DNA from: Triticum aestivum
Taxonomy: Eukaryota; Streptophyta; Magnoliopsida; Poales; Poaceae
DNA length: 64,000 nucleotides
Direction: 5' to 3'
NCBI RefSeq assembly: GCF_018294505.1
Contig: NC_057798.1
Location: forward strand, 369,265,370-369,329,369
A model generated the notes under the pieces. That model did no database searches and was not told where the DNA came from. It was given only the letters and a program-made list of their open reading frames with translations. The translations under genes and the position numbers were made by a program. Shown here in pieces: positions 10,604-20,912 of the stretch. Every line of letters starts with the position of its first letter. The first letter of the stretch is position 1.

Positions 10604-12298
10604 ATCCGAGTAGTCCAAGGTGTCGCCGGAATGAGAGACATGCAAAAAGAGCAAACACAAGCAACACTCAGAAATACAAAGGTTAGTGCACACAAAGTGT
10701 CCATCATGTAAGAATGAGTCCGTGCGGCAAGAATGGTCATGACAAAACACATGAAGCTTATCAAGATGATCTAGAATGAGATGCAAAGCATTCATGGGAG
10801 GAAATGCAATCATTGTGCACACAAATGTGTTGTAAATATGATCAATGCAACCACGATGCAAAATGATGTCATAGTGAGACGGTTTGTCAATAGCATGAAT
10901 ATGGCAATGGATGCTCAATATGTGTATGTTATCATGCAATTGATGGAAGGCAATGTGATCATTATGTATGAATATGCCATCAAGGAAGATCACAACAAAT
11001 TTGCTAAGGAAGTGAACAAGCTCATATATCATGGATGACATGGAAATAGATGCAACAAGACAAGCATAATGTGGGTCAATCCTTGCATAGGGTGCAAACT
11101 TGTGGTGAGTATGATAAGTCCATCGAGCATGATATGTATGAGCACAATCAACAAATATGGAGGTGTTGGTGTACCAAATCTCGATGTCGAGGCATGAGTG
11201 GAGTTTCGAAGGTGTATCCAATAAGTGCGAGCGCTCCTCAATGTGAAGGTCCATAGAGCCAATCTCCAATGTTGCTCCTCCATCCAATAGATGTAACATG
11301 TAGACAACAAGAAGGAAGCAACAATGAAAGAGTGACCCATCCAATATGCGTATTTGAGGATGGCTCAAAGAGAAGGAGGTCACCTTTAGGGGTTTCTCAA
11401 GGATGATGGAGTCGCGCATCTTGTATGCCTTCACATAATCAATATGTCTCGTGGTGGTACCGCCTTGTAAATCCTTCAAAATGAAAGAACATGACAAATA
11501 CTTGGGAAAACAAATGAGGTTAGCGAAATGGCAAAACCAATCATTCGTGTGGTAAGATACCCAAGAAGTGTACGTATCATGCTCATCATAAGAAATGACA
11601 AGGGAGTATTGCATAGTATGGAGGCATATGATGCGAGAATAACCAAATGCAATAGGCTCAATCAAACAAGCATGCATCACAAGTAAGGTTTCAAAGTCTC
11701 TAGGTTCAATAAGCATAGAATGGTTGCACTCAATACAAGGTGATATGAGAGATGCAACTAATGGAGACAAGAGACATTGATCATGACAAATCAAGTGAGA
11801 GTCATGAGCATATATGTCATCAACCCAAGAAAGCGAGTAATAGTGGAACATGGGTGATGCAACCAAGCAAGCAAATGTAGCAATCAAGTCAAGCAAGCTA
11901 GTAGTGTGAAGATGCAACGTACTAGGAGGAATCATGGCAAGCATGTCATTGGTGCAAATAGTGTGCATGAATAATTCACATGTCATAGCACAAGCATGAA
12001 AGCAAGATATGAGGAAAGTAGGTTCATGGTGTTGGCAAGAAGTCCTATGTAAATAGCAATGTAACATCATGACTCTCCCAACACAAGAATCAACAATAGT
12101 ATGAGGCACATGATAAACACGGTAATAGCAACAAGGATCTCCACCAAGCATGAAAATACACATAGAAGTATCATAATGGTGAATCATGGGTAGATGCAAG
12201 AAAGGGTCACAATGGCATGGTAAAGGCATAGGAGCAAGCATATCATGCAAAGTGAACACGGTAAACTGAGCATAAGTGACAAATGGTAAATATCCCAT
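10604..12298 (-). CDS. Unknown His/Cys-rich polyprotein of the gypsy element, C-terminal part
   Basis: About 565 codons stay open on the minus strand until the BARE1 insertion cuts the frame at 10603. The protein is rich in His, Cys, Met, Tyr and Ile. It has no zinc knuckle, protease, RNase H or integrase motif. Near residue 430 the segment KFVVIFLDGIFIHND resembles the palm motif of gypsy RT ([13 protein letters not shown] in the 38.6-44.4 kb element), with the second Asp replaced by Gly, so any RT activity would be lost. It overlaps the preceding frame by 115 bp. Beyond the insertion the natural frame would enter the short pol-like tail that crosses the PPT into the LTR. I do not recognise a function. 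It could be a rebuilt or decayed pol or a protein private to the non-autonomous family. Confidence 0.5.
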
Positions 12299-13350
12299 AG
12301 CCGTGTGAGAGCCAAGTAGAAGAGATGTGCGTAGTCCTTGCGCGAAGGGAACGGTGGTAAGGATAGTCCACGGGATCCCAAAGCATCGTTGCTCTCAAGA
12401 GCTCGTTTCGTCAACTCTTGGGATTGAGAGGTTGACGAGTATACATGAGTACCTACACAAAACAAAGACAAAGGAAAAATTGTGTGTGCATGGTATATGT
12501 ACACATCATCCATTATGATGTGCACGTGCTTGTGTCGGTTAGCAAAAAATATCCAATGTTCAAATAAATGAGATGCGCGATATAGAAACATGTCATCCAT
12601 CATGATAGGTTTGTTATTATGTATGGCATAATGGAGACTCAAATTGTGTAATGCATCCCGAGAAATATCTAGAGCATTGTTATTCATGGAATGCATATGG
12701 TGCAAGCAATCATGGAAATCATGGAAAGGATGTGATGAATCAAAATCTCCTAATATGCATGAGGAAGCTATGGGGGTCTCCTCATGAGCATTAATGGAAA
12801 CATCACATGGAGAATATTGACAACATCCAAAACAATGCATATTTGGAACAATGTGATCATGGCATGGCATAGTAGATGAATTGCGCAAGTCATGTAAAGG
12901 AAGCATGGCAATATCATCACATGAGAAGCAAAAGCCAATGACCATCATCTCGTCATCTATGCCATAAGTGCAAATGGGATTTATTTTAATGGGGCATGCA
13001 TAGTTACTATGTTGAGATTGAAATGATTCAATATGGGAGATCTCACTCATAGCATATGACAAGTTCAATGGATTTTCAAACATGAAGTGACCAATAGAAT
13101 TTTCACATGATATCCTATGAAGCATAGCATCACAACTAGGCAACTCAACATGCTCATCATCATATTCATCATAAATTGGTAAGTCAAGGCATGAAGAAGT
13201 CTCACTAGCATGAAGCATGGAAATAGGTGGGTCAACATCATGGAAGCAATCTTTGTCAAGAGAGTCCACTAGTGGGACAAGAGAAGCATCATCACCTATG
13301 TTACCTTTGGAGCATCGCTCATGTGTTGTAGGTGAGGTGTTGAAGATCAA
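12184..13350 (-). CDS. Unknown His/Asp/Cys/Met-rich polyprotein of the gypsy element, middle part
   Basis: This is a 388-codon frame with no ATG at its left edge (13350 is TTG), so it probably joins the upstream frame through a frameshift near 13350. The product is rich in His, Asp, Ser, Cys and Met, with many HD, DD and CH pairs. Part of the composition follows from very frequent CATG and ATCATG words in the DNA. No known domain is visible. The next frame starts within its last 115 bp, so a second frameshift probably lies at 12184-12298. Three successive long open frames argue for a coding past, but the protein is unidentified. Confidence 0.45.
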   Translation of the reverse strand: MIFNTSPTTHERCSKGNIGDDASLVPLVDSLDKDCFHDVDPPISMLHASETSSCLDLPIYDEYDDEHVELPSCDAMLHRISCENSIGHFMFENPLNLSYAMSEISHIESFQSQHSNYACPIKINPICTYGIDDEMMVIGFCFSCDDIAMLPLHDLRNSSTMPCHDHIVPNMHCFGCCQYSPCDVSINAHEETPIASSCILGDFDSSHPFHDFHDCLHHMHSMNNNALDISRDALHNLSLHYAIHNNKPIMMDDMFLYRASHLFEHWIFFANRHKHVHIIMDDVYIYHAHTIFPLSLFCVGTHVYSSTSQSQELTKRALESNDALGSRGLSLPPFPSRKDYAHLFYLALTRLWDIYHLSLMLSLPCSLCMICLLLCLYHAIVTLSCIYP

Positions 13351-14789
13351 GTCATGGTCATCGTCATCTTGATGGAACCATGTGGGGGTGTATCATCGTC
13401 CACCATGGCCATCGTCGTCTTCAATGGAGGAATAGACTCGTCAAGGATAGGTGTGTCGTCATGTAGGAGACCTGGCACCAAAGAAGAAAACACACTAGGA
13501 GTGGCCTCACGTGCCGTGTCAACTACCTCACTCACTACGTGTTGTGGCTCACTCACTCCCTCAAGGATGATCTCACTCATATGGTTGGTGGAGTCACTCA
13601 AATGGCGCTCAACCTCACATAGGATGTGTGGCATGCTCTCATATGTGGGGTTAGTGGTGGTCACACTCATCCTCTCATAGGAAATGCTCTGAATGTCACG
13701 TATGGTGGAGTCACTCATGTCACTCATGTGGTGGTGGCTCTCCTCACACGGCACTTGGGGAATCTCTTCATATGTGCATGTCGGAGAGATGTAGGTGCAA
13801 ATGTCTCCATGCGCGGTCGCGTAGCTTGACTCGGAGGAGGAGTCCAATGTGGGCGTCGTCTTCATGTTGTTAAAGAGGTTCGCGCTCGTCGCCGTGGTCG
13901 AAGGGGATGGCCCTTGCCCGACCGTCTTGTCATCGTCTTGGTGTGGGAGGCCCATATGATGTGGAACCTCGTAGCTCGTCTCCATGACCAAAGGGAATTT
14001 CCCATGCTCGGCCATCTTCCTTGGGGGGCTTCCGAAGATGGAAGTGTCACCCTCACTTGTAGGTGGTCTCCTTGGACTTGATGAAGTCGATGTAGGCGTA
14101 CTCGTGGGAAGTAGGCGAAGATGCCGTACGTCCAAAGGCGAAGATGCCTTGAGAACACTTGGCGAAGATGTCGGAGTGGTTGATGTAGCCGTAGCACCGT
14201 CTTGGTGGTGGTCGTCTCGCGGTCTTCTCTTGTGCTTATGTAGCTTGGACTTGGCGTGAAGTAGGGCTTGTTGGGACTTGTGCACTTGCGCTTGTGGAGC
14301 ATCTTCATGATGATGATGTCATTGTCGTGCTTGAGCTCGTAGAAGATGTCGTTCATCGTCGTCGTGCACATGATGCTTGGAGGTGACTTTCCCTTCATGA
14401 CGATGTGGATCACGAACGTGATGATGGTCGCCATGTAGATGTGGACGAGGACGATTTGCACTTGCATCTTTTTCGCGCTCCGAAGACTTGTGGCTTGAAT
14501 GTCGCCGCCTGGAAGATGACGTTTGGGAAGTAGACTTGAGGAAGGTCTGAATCTCCTCCATCCTTGCATCTTGCTCCTCTTTATGTGTGGCAAGCTTCTT
14601 GTCGATGTAGTCCCTTCTCCTTGCTTCGGAGTGATGAATGTCGATGGAGATGTTCTCGATGCGCTCTCGCAATCTTGATTGTACGCCTTGCACTTGTCGT
14701 TGTAGATCGAAGATAGACGCTTTGGAGATGTAGTCGTTCACGCCGTCGTTGTTGTCGTAGACCGGAGAGGAAATGCCTTGCCTATCCAT
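13347..14789 (-). CDS. Gag-like N-terminal part of the gypsy element's unknown polyprotein
   Basis: The best start is ATG at 14789. The frame runs to 13347 with one in-frame TGA at 14319-14321, making about 480 codons. The first 90 residues are charged and likely coiled coil (FDLQRQVQ, SRLRERIENI, HKEEQDARMEEIQTF), like the coiled N-terminus of gag in the related element at 38.6 kb. A Ser/Arg/His-rich segment follows (SSSRRRHSSHK), then a Ser/Thr/Pro/Glu-rich acidic region. There is no CCHC knuckle. By position it is where gag should be. It may bind element RNA through the basic segment, but that is inference. Confidence 0.5.
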
Positions 14790-15734
14790 CACAAAACTCG
14801 AGCAAATATGAGTGGGAGAAAGAGAAGAACTTATACCAATGTACCTTGACCGAAGTTGACAATGAATCAAGTTCACTCAAATGCGGACAATGAAATAGCA
14901 CTATTGGTACCAATCCTTGTCGGTTCTCGCACCTACACAAGTAAAGCTTATAGTGGAGCTCGGTGAGGATAGTGGCACAAAAATTAAATGCAAAATGTTA
15001 GCAAGAGTCAATAATGTTGAAAGAGATTCACAAATTCGCAAGTGAGACAAATGGACCAATAGCAAAGAATGGCACACGAAAACACACACACGAATAGATA
15101 AATGGGGTCGTGCAACCAAGGAATGAGCACAAAATGTGGAATCCACGGAAAACGCTCGTGTTGCACAACTCAAGAGAGACGCTAGCACGATTGCTCTATA
15201 GGCGGATACAACACTTGTGCACAACCTATAATATGTAAAATGGATATACTTTCTATCCCAAGTATGCTATGTATGTATGGTTCCCGGTGTTTCTCTCAAG
15301 ATGATCCAAGATGATCGGATATGACAATCTTATATGCAATGTGGTATGATGCTATGGCACTTGCTTACAAGCTACTTTGCTCTCTTTCTTTTGCTTAAAA
15401 GCTTTATTTCTTTTTTTTCTATGGCCACTTTTGCACAATGCACAAACCAAGATAGCAATTGTGTATATGCGGGAACAAACTTGAGACACAATGGATGATA
15501 TGATACCAAGATGATATGGTATGTATGCAATGGATGGTGTAGATCACTAATGTGCACAAGTAATGTTGCCGGCAATACTCAAATGGCTAGTCTCGATAGG
15601 CAAGTAACGCAAAATGGGCTAGGGGTTAACAATGCAATGGCAAGGGGAATATACAATGGTGTCGTCGAGGTTACTGTCCTTTGTGATGATGAGTGGCGGT
15701 GTTCTTGATGTACATACCAAGATGATGGAGACTC

Positions 15735-16056
15735 GTCCCTAAGTAGCCGAAACACCTTAGGAAACGGAAAAAACCGCGAACTCAAAATCACAAATGACAA
15801 ATGTCAATGGTGGTAGCGGAAAGCGGTGGTGGTTTGCACTTGGCAATGCGGAAGTGGAATGATGGCTATACACGTGTCGGAGTTGAAGTTGCCGTCCCTA
15901 AGTAGCCGAAACACCTTAGGAGACACAATCCACAACTCAAACAAAATTGGGTTAAGTTGGGGTTGGTGGAAGCATATGGTGGGTAAGCCTATGCGGAAGT
16001 GGTGGTGGTGGTTGATGAAGAAGTAATCGTCCCTAAGTAGCCGAAACACCTTAGGA
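15735..16056 (-). repeat. Three-copy hairpin motif in the gypsy leader
   Basis: A 28-base motif is repeated almost exactly at 15735-15762, 15894-15921 and 16029-16056, spaced 159 and 135 bp. In the transcript sense each copy has arms CCTAAG and CTTAGG around a 12-base loop. The sequence between copies also shares words such as atgcggaagtgg, so the unit is an imperfect repeat of about 135-160 bp. It is noncoding and specific to the leader. Confidence 0.75.
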
Positions 16057-16345
16057 GACTCGAATCACTACTCAAGCAACCACTAATGCTAAGGGCTAGT
16101 TTGAGCTTGTTTGAGTTGATCAAGATGGGTTAGGTTGCGGGAGTCGGTGGTGGCTATGCGGATGATGTGGTGGAAGGCCTAGGCAAACTTTCCAATTTTC
16201 CAAATTTTTGATGGAGTCAAATGATTTTTGTGGTATTTTTGTGGGAAGGGGGATGTCAAGAGCTTCAAAACGAGCTAAAGAACGTCAAAATCGGAGTTCG
16301 GATGAATTAGTTACGGCCGAAACAAGAATCAGCCGAAGTCTGAAA

Positions 16346-16485
16346 CTACAGGTTACGGACGTCCGTAAAAGGTCGGACATCCGTAAATTCAGTTCGGGTT
16401 AGGGGTTCCGGTCGTCCGGAAAAGGTCGGACGTCCGGTCGTTCCTGGGGCTCCGGACGTCCGTAAAACTCCGGTCGTCCGGTGGG
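16346..16485. repeat. Cluster of six CCGGACGTCCGG-type palindromes in the gypsy leader
   Basis: Six palindromes of the LTR-array type recur in the body near the PBS, including tacggacgtccgta and ccggtcgtccgg. The motif therefore lies on both sides of the PBS rather than only in the LTR. Confidence 0.7.
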
Positions 16486-16778
16486 TCGGGGTCAACGCGA
16501 GATGCGAGTTCCGGGACGCGATTTTGGGCGGAAATTGGGGATTTTGGGGTCAAAATTCGCGGGATTTTGTGGATGAAAGATGGGGAAACTTGGGGAAATG
16601 CTAGATCCACTCGAAACCAAGCAAATCCACGGATCAAAATCAACAAAACATCATCAAACCAACAAATCACAAAAAAAAATTGGGGCTATTTTTGGTGGGG
16701 ATTTTCGGATTTAGGGAAGAACACAACAAAATCAAGCTAGAAAAAGAGGGGTAGGGGCTCCAAAACGTGATCAACGTG

Positions 16779-16792
16779 GCTCATGATACCAA
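16779..16792 (-). other. Primer-binding site of the non-autonomous gypsy element
   Basis: On the minus strand this reads tggtatcatgagcc, two bases from the 5' LTR edge. It is close to the initiator-Met tRNA type PBS and confirms minus-strand orientation. Confidence 0.8.
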
Positions 16793-16794
16793 GA

Positions 16795-17799
16795 TGATGT
16801 AGGGCAAGACCCTAGTTGGTCGATCTTTCACGTTTGGAGTGGATCCTACGGGAAAACACGAAGAACACGCGGAAGCACAAAGGGGAAATCACGGGGAGGA
16901 CAAGAGAGAATCACGAAACCGACAAAGAATAGATCACACGAGTGCTAGATCACCGAACACAAAGAGATACATATGATCCACAATCAACAAATGTAAGGAT
17001 ACAAAGGACAGTTCATCTCCTAACGGAGGTCTTGATGGTCTTCCCTAGAAAGGGGTCTTGAATCCGCTTGGGGGATCTTCTCCGAAGAGGTCCTGAACTC
17101 CGAGGAGAAGTATCCAAGTGGATGAGCAAAGGCTCTCTCACAAATATGAGCTAATCCAATGCTAAATCTAATTAGGAGGAGGTGGAGGGGTATATATAGT
17201 TTAGGGCCACGAAGGGGTAAGTGAAGGGGGTACATGGGCTGCGGCCCAACACATGGCAGCGCACAGGCGTCGGACGTCCTACAGGTTCCGGACGTCCGGA
17301 GGCTTGCGAGGGTCCGGTCGTCCGGTGCATGTCGGACGTCCGGCATTTTGGCTCTGGACAGGTGGTGTCGGACGTCCGGTCGGCGTCGGTCGTCCGGGCG
17401 CTGGAGAGAGGTCGGACGTCCGGTGGCTCCGGTCGTCCGTGGATTCGGCTCGGGTCCTCAGGGTCCGGACGTCCGGGCTGGGCTAGTCGTCCGGGCTGGG
17501 CCGGTCGTCCGGTGGCTGTAGCTTCGCGCAACTTCTTCTCTGGGTCCTTGTACTTTGCGTCCTCGCTAGCTCTTCCGTTGGATGTGGTGGCTTTGTGGCT
17601 TTCCTCCAAGTACCTGATCATGCATAGAACACACGTTGGAGGTAGTAGCCATATCTCACATGTAGAAAGTGATGGTTCGGAGAGGAGCGAGTTCACCTTG
17701 TGTCCAATGGCGTATGTTCGAGGTCTCGTCATATGTCCACTTGGGGTTTGGAGAGTAGTCGGAGTGTACATGGGGATGAACGTGGGATGCTCCGCATCA
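16795..17799 (-). repeat. 5' LTR of the non-autonomous gypsy element
   Basis: The 1,005-bp LTR starts TGATGTAGGG and ends CCGCATCA on the plus strand and is followed by TSD ttatg. It differs from 754-1740 by about 20 substitutions and one additional 18-bp palindrome unit near 17480. A 199-codon minus-strand frame (17172-17771) stays open through the array, which lacks stop codons in most frames. Confidence 0.88.
17266..17515. repeat. Array of about 11 CCGGACGTCCGG-type palindromes in the second LTR
   Basis: Counterpart of 1223-1474 with one extra unit. Several differences between the two arrays are C/T or G/A changes at CpG, as expected for methylated DNA, yet most units keep their CpGs. Confidence 0.78.
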
Positions 17800-17829
17800 T
17801 TATGGTAGCATGATTATCGGGGTGTTACA
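17800..17829. mobile_element. Right end of the unidentified LTR fragment
   Basis: After TSD ttatg (17800-17804) the sequence continues the fragment at 1-753 and ends ggtgttaca at 17829, a typical LTR terminus. The next base begins unrelated Sabrina/WHAM-type body sequence. Confidence 0.4.
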
Positions 17830-19618
17830 AAGTTACATGGCAATATATCTCGGAGTGGCTATAGAAATGCCATGATAGGTAGGTATGGTGGCTGTTTTGA
17901 GAAATATATTAGGAGGCTTATGTGTGATATAGTGTATCCTATCACCCGTTTGGATGCACCTGTGAAGTTTGCACCGACTCTCGAGGTGAGAAAGGGCAAT
18001 GCATAGTACAAAATAGGCTAGCAATATGTGGATAGATGGGAGTGTTGTATTAGTCCATGGACTCAGATTAGTCACAGAGAACTCATATACTTATTGTTCA
18101 AAGTTTTATTAGCCCTCGAAGCAAAGTACTACTACATGTCCCTAAGGAGGAGGTTCGTATGAGTTAACCATCGCGCGCGCCCAATTCAAACACCCCACAA
18201 GGATTTCAATCGGACATAAAAATGCTCAAACCTCCCCACCATGCCATGATCACACTTAAATGAGTAGTTAATAACAACTTTAATATCGATATTTCTACTA
18301 ACCAATGAACATGAACTAATACCCTTTCATATTACGACATAAATATAATTAAATCATATGTTTCATATTTAGTGACCGACATGAGCATTTTTATTATATC
18401 ACTTTATATACCTATCATTTTCAAACTAGTATTAAAACTTGTGCAAATTATCAGTTCCTATTTAAGACACTCTAAAAAATATTTAAATAAAGCATGAGAG
18501 TGCAATCATTTCTATAAAATATAACAATCGCCGTGCTCTAAGAATATAAGTGAAGCAGAAGAGCAACTGCATAGCTCAAAAGATATAACTGAAGCTCATA
18601 GAGTATTCTAACAAATCATGATGAATGTGTGTCTCTCTCAAAACGTGTCTCCGGCAAACAATGATTTTGGCAAACTAACAAGCAAACAAAATAAAACTAT
18701 GGTACAAGATGCTCCAAGTAAAACTCATATCATGTGATGAATAAAGATATAGCTCCAAGTAACATACCGATGAATTGTGGATGAAAGAGGGGATGCCATA
18801 TGGGACATCCCCAAGCTTAGACACTTGGATCCTCCTTGAATATTACCTTGGCGTGTCTTGGGCATTCCCAAGCTTAGGGTTGCCGCTCCTTATTCCTTCA
18901 TCCATCGTGATCTCACCCAAAACTTGAAAACTTCAGAACACAAAAGTCAACAGAACTTCATGAGATTTGTTAGTATAATCATCAAATAATAAACCTTAGG
19001 TACTATTGTAAACTCATTCATAATTATTCTTGCATAATACCTACTATATTCTAACTTCACCATGGCTAATACCACTAGATATAATCCATAGCATCACTAA
19101 AATGAGCACTATGCAATAAAAACAGAATGTATCTAAAACAGAACAATCTGTAATGATCTCAACAAAAATCATACTTCTATAACTCCACAAATTCTAAAAA
19201 AATAGGATAAAATGGGAAATTTGTATATCAATCACGTTAAAAAAATTCAGACCAACATCACATCCCAGTAAAAAAAAGTAAATTCCTGCACGTGGCGCAA
19301 AAGTTTTTGTTTTTAGAGAGATCAAATCAACTATCATCCAAATCATCCCAAAGGCTTTACTTGGCACAAACACTAACTGAAAGATAAAAACACAATCATT
19401 ATAGTAGCAATAATATTTTTTGCAAATAACAAAATGATAACTATTGGGTTATCTCCCAACAAGCTCTTTCTTTATAGCCATTAAGATAGGCTTGAGACTT
19501 TATCGATGCTTACATGAAGGATAATAATTGAAACACAAAGCGATCATCATGTAGCATGCCAAAAACACATTTAAATATAACGTACTACCTATGCATAGGC
19601 ATTTTATAAGTAAACAAA
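17830..19618 (-). other. Noncoding body of the Sabrina/WHAM-type element
   Basis: About 1.8 kb of AT-rich sequence with only short open frames on both strands. The words ggacatccccaagcttag (near 18808) and gggcattcccaagcttagg (near 18861) occur as diverged repeats. I see no gene or RNA gene. Confidence 0.5.
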
Positions 19619-20206
19619 TTATATGGACAAGCAACTTCTAGCATATGCAAACAGGAATTTAGTGACATGAAAATTCCTATAACCATATTTTCCTCTCTCA
19701 TCATAATTACATATAGGATCATATTCACATTCAACAATATAGCTATCACAAACAATATTCTCTTTATGATCCACATGCATATTTTTTATATAATCTTCCA
19801 AGATAGTGGGAATAACATCAACTAAAATCATGACCTCTCCAAACCTGCTTTTATCAAAAAATTCACAAGATTGATCATTCTCCAAAGTAGTGGGATCATT
19901 ATTACCTAAAGTTGATGCTCTTTCAAACCCACTCTTAGTAGTATTGCTAATATCATTATCAATAATAGATTCATCATGAAGCTCAAACGAATTTTTAAGA
20001 TCACAAGAAACAACAAAATTATCACCCCAATCATGATCATTGGAACAATTGCTATTCATAGCATTTATACTAATGCAATTGCAATCATGATTTTCATTCA
20101 AAAGATGTATTCCAATAGTATTGTCATTTATCACTTCTTCACTACTAGCTATTGGATTACAACTTGCAGCAAGTTTGAGCAGATTAGCAAGTGGATGAGG
20201 ATCCAT
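19619..20206 (-). CDS. Short acidic ORF of the Sabrina/WHAM-type element
   Basis: ATG at 20206 opens 195 codons starting MDPHPLANLLKLAASCNP. The product is acidic and Asn/Asp-rich with no zinc knuckle or enzyme motif. It starts about 120 bp inside the LTR edge, where gag would begin. I recall very similar ORFs in wheat Sabrina-group elements, which lack their own pol. Function is unknown, possibly a remnant of gag. Nothing suggests it is a host gene. Confidence 0.5.
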   Translation of the reverse strand: MDPHPLANLLKLAASCNPIASSEEVINDNTIGIHLLNENHDCNCISINAMNSNCSNDHDWGDNFVVSCDLKNSFELHDESIIDNDISNTTKSGFERASTLGNNDPTTLENDQSCEFFDKSRFGEVMILVDVIPTILEDYIKNMHVDHKENIVCDSYIVECEYDPICNYDERGKYGYRNFHVTKFLFAYARSCLSI

Positions 20207-20912
20207 TTGTATTTATTTTTATTTTAGTGAGTTGACATGATTATTGCGAGCAAAAAATGTGTGTGTGCAGGTACCTTAGATTGTTTGATAAATCTCACTA
20301 GCAACGACGCTAGAATTTTTTTTACGCTACTTGTGAGTTGTGTTGGGATTTTCACCGAAGAGGAAGGGTGAAGTCATATAGTAGCGAATAGTATTTCTCT
20401 CGGTAGAGAACCAAGGTTATCGAACCAATAGGAGAACCACACAAACAACGGCCGTCAACAGTACCTACATACATAAGAGCAAATACTTGCACCCAACGCG
20501 GGCAAGAGGGTTGTCAATCCCCTTGTAGTCGTTAATTGCAAGGATTGAATATGGTACTAGGTGATAGTTAAATTACAAAGTAAAATAAAAGAAAGAAAAA
20601 TGCAGCAAGGTATTTTTGGCTTTTGTAATATGATTAAAATAGACCTGGGGGGCATAGTTTTCACTAGAGGCTCCTCTCCTCATAAAAATAACATAAGGTG
20701 AAATAACATAAGGTGGGTAGAGAAATTACTGTTGGGCAATTGATAGAAAAGGCACATAGTTATGACGATATTCATGGCATGATCATGTACATAGGCATTA
20801 GGTCCATGACAAGTAGTCTGACTCTTGCCTGCATCTACTACTATTACTCCACCAATCGACCGCTATCTAGCATGCATCTACAGTATCAAGTTCATGATAA
20901 CCAGATGATACG

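Larger units (their letters stand above)
14790..16778 (-). other. Long 5' leader of the non-autonomous gypsy element
   Basis: Nearly 2 kb separates the PBS from the first likely ATG. No convincing ORF occurs. It contains a three-copy hairpin repeat (15735-16056) and six CCGGACGTCCGG-type palindromes (16346-16485). Leaders of LTR elements hold packaging and dimerisation signals, which makes these repeats candidates. Confidence 0.6.
754..17799 (-). mobile_element. Non-autonomous gypsy-type LTR retrotransposon, interrupted by a BARE1-type copia
   Basis: The boundaries are firm. Two LTRs (754-1740 and 16795-17799) begin TGATGTAGGG and end CCGCATCA on the plus strand, and the perfect 5-bp TSD ttatg flanks them (749-753, 17800-17804). 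A PPT (1741-1751) and a PBS (16779-16792) both place the element on the minus strand. Without the 8,757 bp of nested copia plus TSD it is 8,289 bp. Its LTR ends, TATA region, R/U5 and PPT closely match the gypsy element ending at 44370. It lacks recognisable gag, protease, RNase H and integrase, and instead encodes a long polyprotein of unknown function (10604-14789). About 20 substitutions plus one 18-bp indel separate the LTRs (hand count, about 2%). It is probably mobilised by proteins of the related gag-pol element. Confidence 0.88.

Noticed and set aside
10781..11038. Small plus-strand frames opposite the unknown polyprotein
   Set aside because: Short, on the antisense strand of the element, without conserved features.
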